Below the pieces are notes generated by a model that did not search any database, was not told the DNA's origin, and worked only from the letters and a program-made list of their open reading frames with translations. A program made the position numbers and the translations under genes. A stretch of DNA of 35,820 nucleotides, taken from positions 1 to 35,820 of the forward strand of contig SXOB01000082.1 of assembly GCA_005776945.1 (NCBI GenBank), written 5' to 3'. Below, piece after piece: positions 15,197 through 23,098 of the stretch (position 1 is the stretch's first letter; every line of letters begins with the position of its first letter). Source of the stretch: Pseudomonadota bacterium (GTDB lineage: Bacteria > Myxococcota_A > UBA796 > GCA-2862545).

Positions 15197-16507
15197 ATGG
15201 CCAAGGCCAAGCTGAACAAGATTCTGAGAATTGGCATCATCCAGGACGGCAAGATCGTCCAGGAGACGCTGATCAAGGCTGGCGACCCCGTCATTTTGGG
15301 CGAGGGGGCGAAGGCGACCTTCCAACTCCCGAAGGGGTCGCTTTCGACGCCAGAGGTGACGCTCTTCGCGTTCCAGGGCTCGCAGTATGCGCTGCGCTTC
15401 ACGGACAAGATGAAGGGTCGCGTCAGCTCCGGTGGCGGCGTCGTCGCCCTCAACAAGCTGGCGTCGGAGTCCGTGGTCACGAAGCTCGGCGACGTCTACA
15501 CGTTGCCCTTGACCGAAAACGACCGTGGAAAGGTCACCGTCGATCAGGTCACGGTTCTCTTCCAGTTCGTGTCGCCGCCCCCCGTGCAGGCCGTCAAGCC
15601 GATTCAGGCCATGGACTTCTCGGCCCGTTGGATGGACGAGGACGACCCCGTCTTCCTCGGCTTCCTTGGCCTGTGGGCCGCGTTGGCGATGGTCCTCGTG
15701 GTGTACGTGCACACCGTGGAGATTCCGCCGCCTTCGCTCGACCAGATGCCTGAGCGTTTCACGCGCATCCTGGTGCCGGAGAAGAAGAAGGACCCGCCTC
15801 CCGACCCGGACAAGGGGAAGAAGGAAGCAAGCAAGGCAGAGTCGTCCAAAGCGAAGGCACCCGACGAGCCGAAGACGGCCAAGGACCAGGCGAAACAGGA
15901 CGAAGAGACCAAGGAACGGGTCCTCAATCAGTCCAAGTTGCTCACCCGCTTGATCGGTACGAAGGGCGAAAGCGGGCGAATCACCGACCAAATCGCGGCA
16001 GGCCCTGGCCTGGCAGATCTCGACGCGGCGCTGAAGGGCGCGGGCGCAGCCGTGTCCAATGCGGCGGCCGCAACGCGCGGCGGGACCGGTACAGAGGGTG
16101 GTCTGACGGACATCGGCGGGCCCGGCATCATTGGTGCGGGTTCGGCCAACGTGGGTGGCGGCCCGGCGGTCAAGGCGACCGTCCGCGCGGACTCTAGCGG
16201 TACAGTTTCCGAAGATATTGCCGATGGCGACTGTGTGAAGAAGATCATCACGAAGTACAGCGGCCAATTGCAGTACTGCTACGAGCGGCGCCTCAACGCC
16301 GTTCCGGACCTCGGCGGCCGCATCGAGATCGGCTGGAACATCGGCGACGGCGGCGTCGTCGGCTCCGTGTACGTCGTCGCGAATGGCACGGGCGACGCGG
16401 AACTTGGGGAGTGCGTGAAGGGTAAGGTCAAGCGGTGGAACTTCGCGACATGCGCGGACGCCACCGGCGACGTGAGCTGGCCTTTTGCCTTCACGACGGA
16501 GAACTGA
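15197..16507 (+). CDS. FHA-like / transmembrane / AgmX-PglI C-terminal domain protein (436 aa), GltG/GltJ-like
   Basis: This is a single-pass inner-membrane protein. Residues 1-125 are a cytoplasmic, strand-rich region resembling an FHA-type domain. One helix follows (about 152-171, FLGFLGLWAALAMVLVVYVH). A Pro/Lys-rich, TonB-like periplasmic linker (195-245) and a Gly-rich stretch lead to a C-terminal domain (340-436). That domain has the spacing of the AgmX/PglI C-terminal family: YCYERRL, GGRIEIGW, GECVKGKVKRW and a final WPF. Cysteines 346, 361, 406 and 419 could form two disulfides. Such proteins are thought to carry energy from the AglRQS motor to the outer-membrane parts. It lies 140 bases after the ExbD pair. 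Confidence 0.87.
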   Translation: MAKAKLNKILRIGIIQDGKIVQETLIKAGDPVILGEGAKATFQLPKGSLSTPEVTLFAFQGSQYALRFTDKMKGRVSSGGGVVALNKLASESVVTKLGDVYTLPLTENDRGKVTVDQVTVLFQFVSPPPVQAVKPIQAMDFSARWMDEDDPVFLGFLGLWAALAMVLVVYVHTVEIPPPSLDQMPERFTRILVPEKKKDPPPDPDKGKKEASKAESSKAKAPDEPKTAKDQAKQDEETKERVLNQSKLLTRLIGTKGESGRITDQIAAGPGLADLDAALKGAGAAVSNAAAATRGGTGTEGGLTDIGGPGIIGAGSANVGGGPAVKATVRADSSGTVSEDIADGDCVKKIITKYSGQLQYCYERRLNAVPDLGGRIEIGWNIGDGGVVGSVYVVANGTGDAELGECVKGKVKRWNFATCADATGDVSWPFAFTTEN

Positions 16508-16525
16508 GTGGGCGCGGCGCTCACG

Positions 16526-16555
16526 TTGACAGAGCCGGCGCGCAGGCAATACGCT
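16526..16555 (+). promoter_or_regulatory. Candidate sigma-70-type promoter inside the envelope locus
   Basis: A perfect TTGACA at 16526-16531 is followed 18 bases later by TACGCT (16550-16555), a weak -10. It sits in the 71-base gap before the 179-aa exported protein and points the right way. It could give separate expression of the last two genes of the locus. Motif evidence only. Confidence 0.33.
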
Positions 16556-16578
16556 ACAGTTGGCTCAGGGAGGCCTTC

Positions 16579-17118
16579 ATGACGGTGCGCATGATGTGGC
16601 TTGGGCTGGGTCTCTTGCTCGTCCCGATGGCCTTCGCGCAAGACGACGGCATGCAGACCGAGTTGGAGCGCCTGTCGGGCTTGAGTCTCGACGAGTTGAT
16701 TCCCTATGCCGAGGCCGCGAACCTGGAAATCGCCGACGCGGTGCGCGAAGTGGAGCGGATGCAGGACATTGCCGAGCGCGAGAGCGCCGGCGAGGTCACC
16801 GCCTGTGTGACGAGCCGTTTGACGACGGTGCGCGCACTCCAGCAAGTGGCTCTTGGGGCCACGGCGGAAATGGCGGACCACATCGAATCACAGGACCCCG
16901 ACGGGCCTACCATGGCCAAACACGCTGCAAGCCGAATCGCCGTTGCTGTGTCTCGTTCGCGCCAGGCTGTCGTTCAGTCGCAGCGCTGCAGCGCTGAGGG
17001 CGATGGCGGGGACGATACGGTCGTGGATGTCGACGGCGGCGCGGATGACACCATCGACGAGGCTCCAGAGGATCCGGAGCCGCCCACCGGCCCCCCACCC
17101 GTCAGTCCTTTCCTCTAG
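16579..17118 (+). CDS. Exported helical protein with a Cys pair and acidic Pro-rich tail (179 aa)
   Basis: I do not recognise a family. The ATG at 16579 has AGGGAGG (16567-16573) five bases upstream and starts a clear signal peptide (about 1-20, ending MAFA). The mature protein is helical (25-137), with two cysteines, C76 and C137, placed to close a helical bundle by one disulfide. The last 40 residues are acidic and then proline-rich (DDTVVDVDGGADD, PEPPTGPPPVSPFL), probably unstructured. Its place between the AgmX-like protein and the outer-membrane barrel suggests a periplasmic accessory of the machine. Confidence 0.72.
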   Translation: MTVRMMWLGLGLLLVPMAFAQDDGMQTELERLSGLSLDELIPYAEAANLEIADAVREVERMQDIAERESAGEVTACVTSRLTTVRALQQVALGATAEMADHIESQDPDGPTMAKHAASRIAVAVSRSRQAVVQSQRCSAEGDGGDDTVVDVDGGADDTIDEAPEDPEPPTGPPPVSPFL

Positions 17119-17144
17119 GCCTTCCCACCGGGACCCTCCTTCCG

Positions 17145-18398
17145 ATGTTTGTTGTTTTGACGATCGCTCTGGCGGGCGCCTTGTCCGCGGATGCATGGGC
17201 TGCTCCGGGTGATCACGTGCGCGTCGGCGACCTGTCCGTGGCGCCGCGCATCGAAGCGGGCTTCACCTATCGATCCAACGTCTACCGGCAGGAGGTCGAC
17301 CCCAACGGCGGCGGCATGTTGTCGCTCGCGCCGGGCGTCGACCTCACGTTGAACTCGGACCACCACGATTTCAAGCTCGGTGGGACCTGGGAACTTCGCA
17401 AGTGGATCGCCGTCGAGCAGGATGCCGACGACGCGCTTTCGGCGTCCTCCCTCGACCGAGTGGACAACTTCTCCGTCGATCTCGGCGCCGGGCTGTTCAA
17501 GGACCGGCCTGTCGGCTTCGAGATCGACAACCACCTGTCGCTCCGCAGCACGACGACAGACCTCGACTACGCGGACGCGCCGTTTACGGTTCAGTTCCGC
17601 GAAGAGTTCGAGGGTGGCCTGCGCATGACGCCGAGCTCGGCGCTCGAAATCAAGGCGCGCGGCTTGGCGTCGTACGACGACTACCGAGTCCCGGTGTTCA
17701 ATGGCGAGGGCTTCGAGAGCTACAACGCGCGCACGGCGTACGGCCCCAAGCTGAGCTCGCGGTACCTCTTCCTTCCCCGTACGGCCTGGACACTCGGCGC
17801 TGACGTGGTTTGGTTCGACTGGCGCGACAACGCGCCGAGCCTCGGCGACACGGGCGGCACCACGACGAGTGCCGCAGCCGTCTTGGAAAAGCCTGATTCC
17901 ACCCAGATCAAGTTCCGGACGGGAATCGCTGGTCAGGTCACGGAAAAGGTCTCCGTCGATTTGAATGCTGGCTACGGCGTGTCGAGCTTCAAGGATGCTG
18001 CGGCGCCCCCGGTTGGCGGCCTCGACGGCCTGCTTCTTGGCGCGCAGATCCGGTACGCGCTCACAGAGAAGAACACAGTCTCGCTTGGCTACCGCCGCGA
18101 CTTCCAGGACAGCTGGGTCGCGAATTTCATTCGCTATGACTACCTCTACGCTCAGTACGCCGGGCGTGTGGGCGACTTCCGTCCGTCCGTCTCCTACGGC
18201 GTCCGGTTCGAGGAGTACCAGAGCTCCGCGGCGCCTCGGAACGACATCGTCAACCGGCTGGGTGTCGGCGGCGACTACGTTCTGACGGACTGGGCTTCGT
18301 TGGGCGCCGGTCTCGCATGGACGCAGCGCGCGTCGAGCGTCACGGAACGGTCCTACGACGACGTCGAGGTCAACCTGAAGGCCCGGTTCGTCTACTAA
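17145..18398 (+). CDS. Outer-membrane beta-barrel protein (417 aa), putative barrel of the Agl-Glt-like locus
   Basis: A signal peptide (about 1-19, ending AWA) is followed by alternating polar and hydrophobic strands over the whole length, for example FKLGGTWELRKWIAVEQ and NTVSLGYRRDFQDSW. The protein ends in the aromatic signature RFVY expected for BamA-dependent barrels. The strand pattern and the opening RIEAGFTYRSNVYRQE resemble the BBP2-type porin family. In the Glt and Nfs loci several barrels (GltA, GltB, GltH or NfsA, NfsB, NfsH) anchor the machine in the outer membrane, and this protein would fill that role. No strong Shine-Dalgarno precedes the ATG at 17145, 26 bases after the upstream stop. 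Confidence 0.82.
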   Translation: MFVVLTIALAGALSADAWAAPGDHVRVGDLSVAPRIEAGFTYRSNVYRQEVDPNGGGMLSLAPGVDLTLNSDHHDFKLGGTWELRKWIAVEQDADDALSASSLDRVDNFSVDLGAGLFKDRPVGFEIDNHLSLRSTTTDLDYADAPFTVQFREEFEGGLRMTPSSALEIKARGLASYDDYRVPVFNGEGFESYNARTAYGPKLSSRYLFLPRTAWTLGADVVWFDWRDNAPSLGDTGGTTTSAAAVLEKPDSTQIKFRTGIAGQVTEKVSVDLNAGYGVSSFKDAAAPPVGGLDGLLLGAQIRYALTEKNTVSLGYRRDFQDSWVANFIRYDYLYAQYAGRVGDFRPSVSYGVRFEEYQSSAAPRNDIVNRLGVGGDYVLTDWASLGAGLAWTQRASSVTERSYDDVEVNLKARFVY

Positions 18399-18418
18399 GA
18401 CGCTTTCGAGGTTCGCGG

Positions 18419-18447
18419 GTGACACGTCAAGCCTCTTGGGGTACAAT
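18419..18447 (+). promoter_or_regulatory. Probable ftsK promoter
   Basis: GTGACA (18419-18424, five of six to TTGACA) and TACAAT (18442-18447, five of six to TATAAT) are separated by exactly 17 bases in the 66-base gap before ftsK. Transcription would start near 18454, leaving a leader of only about ten bases before the GTG at 18465. Confidence 0.55.
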
Positions 18448-18464
18448 GACCCCGTGAGGTGGCC

Positions 18465-21071
18465 GTGGGCACGACGACCGCGACGCGGCGGAACGAAGCG
18501 ACCGGCGCGCTGACCGCAGCCGTCTCGGCCCGCCGGCGCGAGTTGGCCTGGCTTGCGATCCTCCTTGGCTCGACGTTCGCCACCCTGGCGGTGCTTGGGC
18601 GCGACGAGGCCGACCCCACGTGGTTCAACGGCCGGGAGGGCGACGTCGCCAACGTCTGTGGGCCGTTGGGCGCGGCGGTCGCCGAGGCGTTGTTCGCCGT
18701 CCTCGGTTGGGGTTCGTTGGGTGTGTTCGGCGTGATGGTCCTTTCCGTGATGGCCCTCGCGGGCCGGCCTGTGTTTGACCGCGTGCGCACACCGATTGCG
18801 CTGGCGTTGGGGTGGCTGGGCCTTGCCGGGATCGAGCGCGTCGCCAAGGGCGGCGGCTGGCTTGGGCGAGCGCTGAATGACCTGTTGGTGGGACTCTTGG
18901 GCCCTGTTGGAATGTGGCTTGCAATCCTCTCCGGCTTCGTCCTTGGACTGACGGTTCTGCTGCGGATCGATTGGGGCCGGGTGGCACGCGCACTGGTCGC
19001 TGAGGCCGAAACCTACGGCCCGGTTGTTGCCGCGTGGGGTGGGCGCGTCGGTCGCCGCGGTGGCGAGATGGCTTGGGCCGGCACGACCGTCGCAGCCCGA
19101 GGGACGGGGGCGCTGGCGACTGCGGGCGCGTCGGCGGGTTGGTCGACGGTCCTGCGAGGTTGGGCGTCGCTCCGCCGAGGGGGCTTGCCGAGCCCTGTCA
19201 TCCGTCGCGACGTCTCGACGGTCACAGCCGACGTCCCGGACCGGCTGAGCGAAGACGACGAGATGGGCCTGCCTGGCGAGGGGGATACCTTGGCAGGCGT
19301 CCCCGCCGGCGTCGCCGAGGTTCGATGGGATCCTACGTCAGCCTCCAGCCAGGAGATGCTCGGTATGTTCCCGGCCATGGAGCGTCGGACGCGGACGACG
19401 GACGTTCCGGTGGTGCTCGTCGACGAGGACACCGCGGCCAGCCCGGAGGTCGCGGAGCGCACCGAATTGCCCGCTGACATGGCCCCGCCCGCCGCTCCGG
19501 CTACCCCCTTGGACGCGCCGCCTGCACCGAAGCGGCACGGCGTCGTCGTCCGCCGGGCCGCCCACCTCGACGAACGCGTTCGTGACGACGGGCGAAGCGT
19601 CCAATCCACAGGTGGGGCCTTCGAACTCCCGCGCTTGGGGTTGCTCGATCTCGTGCCAGCCCAGCGCGCCAGCTTCGACGCAGAGGAGCTTCGGGCGATG
19701 GCCCGACGGGTCGAGGAGACCTTGTTGTCCTTCAAGGTCAACGGGTCTGTCACGGACGTCCGGGTCGGACCTGTGGTGACGACGTTGGAGTACCTGCCGG
19801 AAAAGGGGATTTCGGTCCGACGCATCCTCGCTCTGGCTGACGACCTCGCGATGGCCTTGCGAGCCCTCAGCGTCCGCATCGTCGCCCCAATCCCTGGCAA
19901 GGGTGTGGTCGGCATCGAGATTCCATCGAGCCAACGACTGACGATCTACCTGCGCGAGTTGCTCGCGTCGGACGCCTTCCGCGACGCGAAGGGCTCTTTG
20001 CCGGTCGTGCTTGGCAAGGACGTCGAGGGTGCGCCCGTGGTCGCCGATCTCGCGGCGATGCCCCACTTGCTCGTGGGCGGCAGCACGGGGTCCGGCAAGT
20101 CCGTTGGCGTCAACGGCATGTTGTTGTCGCTGTTGTTCACCAAGACGCCGGACGAATTGCGGCTCCTGCTCGTGGATCCGAAGAAACTCGAGTTCAAGCC
20201 CTACGAGAACGTCCCCCACCTGTTGCACCCCGTCGTCACGGAGCCCAAACAGGCCGCCGCGGCGCTCGCTTGGGCCTGTCGCGAGATGGACGAGCGCTAC
20301 GCGCTCTTGGCCCGCTGGGACACGCGGAACATCGCGTCGTACAACAAGAAGGTCGAGACGGAGTCGGCCCACTGGACCGCGGAGAAGGCGCGCAAGTACG
20401 CGCCTCCGGCCTGGCCGCAGGACGAGCCGCCGCCGAAGCCAGAGAAGCTCCCGTTCATCGTGATCGTGATCGACGAGCTTGCGGACCTCATGCTCGTTGC
20501 CCGCAAGGAAGTTGAGGGCAGCATCGCGCGGCTGACCCAGATGGCCCGTGCGTGCGGCATCCACCTCATTGTTGCGACGCAGCGGCCCTCGGTCGACGTC
20601 GTGACAGGCCTGATCAAGTCGAACCTGCCGACGCGCATCGCGTTCAAGCTGCGGACGGTCATCGACAGCCGAACGGTCCTCGACGCGGGAGGGGCGGAAG
20701 CGCTGTTGGGCCGCGGCGACCTGCTGCTCCTGCCGAACGCCGGCGACCTCGTCCGCTTGCACGGGCCGTTTGTGTCCGACGATGAGGTCGTGCGCGTCGC
20801 GGACTTCCTGCGCGGCCAGGGGTCGCCCCGCTACATTCACCACATCACGGCGGAGCCGTCGTCGGTGGAGGGCATCGACGACGCGGACCGCGACGAACTG
20901 TTCGACGAGGCCGTCGCCATCGTCAAACAGCGTGGGCACGCGAGCACGTCGCTCATCCAGCGTCACCTCAAGATCGGGTACAATCGGGCGGCCCGGATCG
21001 TGGAACTGATGGAGCTCGCCGGCATCGTCGGTCCGGCCGACGGTGCGCGGGGGCGCGAGGTGATCGGCTAG
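18465..21071 (+). CDS. ftsK: DNA translocase FtsK/SpoIIIE family (868 aa)
   Basis: This septal DNA pump moves chromosome ends and prepares dimer resolution during division. The N-terminus has several membrane helices between about residues 28 and 168. A linker rich in Ala/Pro/Glu (200-380) follows. The motor domain then begins with GxLD-type strands, with Walker A GGSTGSGKS (about 537-545) and Walker B FIVIVIDELADL. The C-terminal winged-helix gamma domain (about 805-865, GHASTSLIQRHLKIGYNRAA) reads KOPS sites. I prefer the GTG at 18465 because GAGG (18455-18458) lies six bases upstream; a GTG at 18459 would add two residues. Confidence 0.95.
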   Translation: MGTTTATRRNEATGALTAAVSARRRELAWLAILLGSTFATLAVLGRDEADPTWFNGREGDVANVCGPLGAAVAEALFAVLGWGSLGVFGVMVLSVMALAGRPVFDRVRTPIALALGWLGLAGIERVAKGGGWLGRALNDLLVGLLGPVGMWLAILSGFVLGLTVLLRIDWGRVARALVAEAETYGPVVAAWGGRVGRRGGEMAWAGTTVAARGTGALATAGASAGWSTVLRGWASLRRGGLPSPVIRRDVSTVTADVPDRLSEDDEMGLPGEGDTLAGVPAGVAEVRWDPTSASSQEMLGMFPAMERRTRTTDVPVVLVDEDTAASPEVAERTELPADMAPPAAPATPLDAPPAPKRHGVVVRRAAHLDERVRDDGRSVQSTGGAFELPRLGLLDLVPAQRASFDAEELRAMARRVEETLLSFKVNGSVTDVRVGPVVTTLEYLPEKGISVRRILALADDLAMALRALSVRIVAPIPGKGVVGIEIPSSQRLTIYLRELLASDAFRDAKGSLPVVLGKDVEGAPVVADLAAMPHLLVGGSTGSGKSVGVNGMLLSLLFTKTPDELRLLLVDPKKLEFKPYENVPHLLHPVVTEPKQAAAALAWACREMDERYALLARWDTRNIASYNKKVETESAHWTAEKARKYAPPAWPQDEPPPKPEKLPFIVIVIDELADLMLVARKEVEGSIARLTQMARACGIHLIVATQRPSVDVVTGLIKSNLPTRIAFKLRTVIDSRTVLDAGGAEALLGRGDLLLLPNAGDLVRLHGPFVSDDEVVRVADFLRGQGSPRYIHHITAEPSSVEGIDDADRDELFDEAVAIVKQRGHASTSLIQRHLKIGYNRAARIVELMELAGIVGPADGARGREVIG

Positions 21072-21125
21072 GCGCGCCGCCCGGCAGGTCGGCTACAGCG
21101 ATAGCGGTTGGCGGGCGGAGGCGCG

Positions 21126-21713
21126 ATGTTCTGGATGGTGGGGGTCCTGGCTGCGGCCTCCGAGCCCGCCGTGGACCGCATCGAGGCCCGTTACCGTGGC
21201 GCGGCAGGCTTCAGCGCACAATTCGTCCAGGTCAGCCGCACGCCCTACGGGGAGGAGCGGGCGACGGGTCGGGTGAGCTTGGCCGCCCCGGACAGGTTCC
21301 GTTGGGACTTCGACCCCGACGGGCGCGCGTGGGTGAGCAACGGCGCAGAAATGGCGATTTGGGACCCCGTGGCCCGGTCTGTGATGCGCACCGCCGCCCC
21401 CAACCTGGCATCCACCCCGGCATTGGCCCTGTTGTCTTCGCTCGATCGCCTGGATGAGGTGTTCGCGGTGCAGGTCGTGTCCGACGCTGCCGACGGCATC
21501 CAACTGAAGTTGACGCCCCCCCGCGCAGATGGCCTCGTGGCCTCCGTCAAGCTGCTGGCGGAGACCAGTGGCGCCGTTCGGTCGGTCACCATCTTCGACG
21601 CGATGGGCAACAGCACCGAGGTCTCTCTTTCTGGCATTTCCCTTGCGGCGGTTCCAGCCGACCGCTTCACGCTTGCCACGCCGGCCGGCGCCACGGAGTT
21701 TCGCGCACCATGA
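21126..21713 (+). CDS. lolA: Outer-membrane lipoprotein carrier protein LolA (195 aa)
   Basis: LolA shuttles lipoproteins across the periplasm from LolCDE to the outer membrane. The short leader MFWMVGVLAAAS is followed by a family-typical start (AVDRIEARYRGAAGFSAQFVQ) and the beta-sandwich pattern GRVSLAAPDRFRWDFD. The protein then carries ISLAAVPADRFTLATPAG, close to the usual LolA ending where the open-sided barrel closes. I chose the ATG at 21126 because CGGAGG (21116-21121) lies four bases before it. The stop overlaps rimO as ATGA. No lolB is present, as in most non-gamma/beta lineages. Confidence 0.9.
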   Translation: MFWMVGVLAAASEPAVDRIEARYRGAAGFSAQFVQVSRTPYGEERATGRVSLAAPDRFRWDFDPDGRAWVSNGAEMAIWDPVARSVMRTAAPNLASTPALALLSSLDRLDEVFAVQVVSDAADGIQLKLTPPRADGLVASVKLLAETSGAVRSVTIFDAMGNSTEVSLSGISLAAVPADRFTLATPAGATEFRAP

Positions 21714-23098
21714 ACACCACGACCAGCCGTCAACCCGTCCTGTCAGGCGGGTCGGGCGGTGTGCGCAAAGTGCACCTCGTCAGTCTGGGTTGTCCCAAGA
21801 ACCGCGTGGACAGCGAGGTCATGGTCGGGCTCCTCCAAGGGGAGGACTACGAACTCGTTCCAGAGCCTGACGCGGCCGACGTCATCGTCGTCAACACCTG
21901 CAGCTTCATCCAGCCGGCGACGGAGGAGTCGATCGACACGGTCTTGCAGATGGGCCGGTTCAAGAAGGAGGGGCGCTGCGAAACCCTGGTGGTGACCGGT
22001 TGTATGGTCCAACGCTACGGGTCGTCACTTGAGGCCGAGCTGCCCGAGGTCGACGCTTTCCTTGGCACCGGCGAGTACCACCGCATCGCCGAAATCCTCA
22101 AGACGCGGGATGCCGCCGCGCCGCGGACGCACGCCGACGTCCCGATGTACCTGCCCGACGAAATGGCGCCTCGGGTCAACTCGTGGAGCGGGTCCTCGGC
22201 CTACCTCAAGATCTCGGAGGGGTGTGACCACCGGTGCGCCTTCTGCATCATTCCGACGCTGCGCGGCAAGCTGCGCTCGCGTACGATTCCGTCGCTCGTC
22301 GCGGAGGCGCGTCGGCTCGTCGATCAAGGCGTCGTGGAGCTCAACCTCGTCTCCCAGGACAGCACGGCCTACGGCAAGGACATTCCGGGCAAGCCTGGCC
22401 TAGGCCCCCTCATGGCCGCGCTGAGCGAGATCGACGCCCTGCGCTGGATCCGGCTGCACTACGCCTACCCCCACGGTCTGCCCGACGGGCTCCTCGACCA
22501 GCTCGCCCACAATCCCAAGGTGGTCCGTTACCTCGACATTCCGCTCCAGCATGCGAGCGGTCCGATCCTCAAAGCGATGCGTCGTGGTGTGACCACCGAC
22601 GGCCAGCGCCGCATCCTAGACCGCATCCGCAAGGCCGTGCCAGACATCGCCGTCCGCACGACCTTCATCGTTGGGTTCCCGGGCGAGACGGACGAGGACT
22701 TCGAGACGTTGTGCAACTTCGTTGAAGAGCAGCGCTTCGAACACGTCGGCGTTTTCACGTACTTCCAGGAGGACGGGACGCCGGCGGCGACTCTGCCCGA
22801 CCAGGTGCCGGAGCCGATCCGCAAGCGCCGCCAGGCCGAGCTCATGCGGAGGCAGAAACGCATTTCGCGCGCCCGCAACCGCGCGCGCGTCGGTACGGTT
22901 GCGCCCGTCCTGATCGAAGGGCGCGCCGAGGAGAGCGACGCGTTGCTCAAAGGGCGGCTGCCGACGCAGGCGCCGGACGTCGACGGCGTCGTCTACTTGA
23001 ACAAGGTCCCCGAAGGCGTGGCCATCGGGCAGATTCGCCGGGTACGCATCACCCAGGCCGGGGACTACGACCTCGTCGGCGAAGTGCTCACTGATTGA
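21710..23098 (+). CDS. rimO: Ribosomal protein S12 methylthiotransferase RimO (462 aa)
   Basis: RimO is a radical-SAM enzyme that methylthiolates an aspartate of ribosomal protein S12. The N-terminal UPF0004 domain has the three auxiliary-cluster cysteines C28 (SLGCPKN), C64 (VNTCSF) and C98 (VTGCMVQRY). The radical-SAM cluster motif CxxxCxxC is at C172, C176 and C179 (GCDHRCAFC). The C-terminal TRAM domain spans about 395-460. SLGCPKN and the full length mark RimO rather than MiaB. It starts on an ATGA overlap with lolA and converges on the S41 protease gene with an 11-base overlap. Confidence 0.96.
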   Translation: MNTTTSRQPVLSGGSGGVRKVHLVSLGCPKNRVDSEVMVGLLQGEDYELVPEPDAADVIVVNTCSFIQPATEESIDTVLQMGRFKKEGRCETLVVTGCMVQRYGSSLEAELPEVDAFLGTGEYHRIAEILKTRDAAAPRTHADVPMYLPDEMAPRVNSWSGSSAYLKISEGCDHRCAFCIIPTLRGKLRSRTIPSLVAEARRLVDQGVVELNLVSQDSTAYGKDIPGKPGLGPLMAALSEIDALRWIRLHYAYPHGLPDGLLDQLAHNPKVVRYLDIPLQHASGPILKAMRRGVTTDGQRRILDRIRKAVPDIAVRTTFIVGFPGETDEDFETLCNFVEEQRFEHVGVFTYFQEDGTPAATLPDQVPEPIRKRRQAELMRRQKRISRARNRARVGTVAPVLIEGRAEESDALLKGRLPTQAPDVDGVVYLNKVPEGVAIGQIRRVRITQAGDYDLVGEVLTD

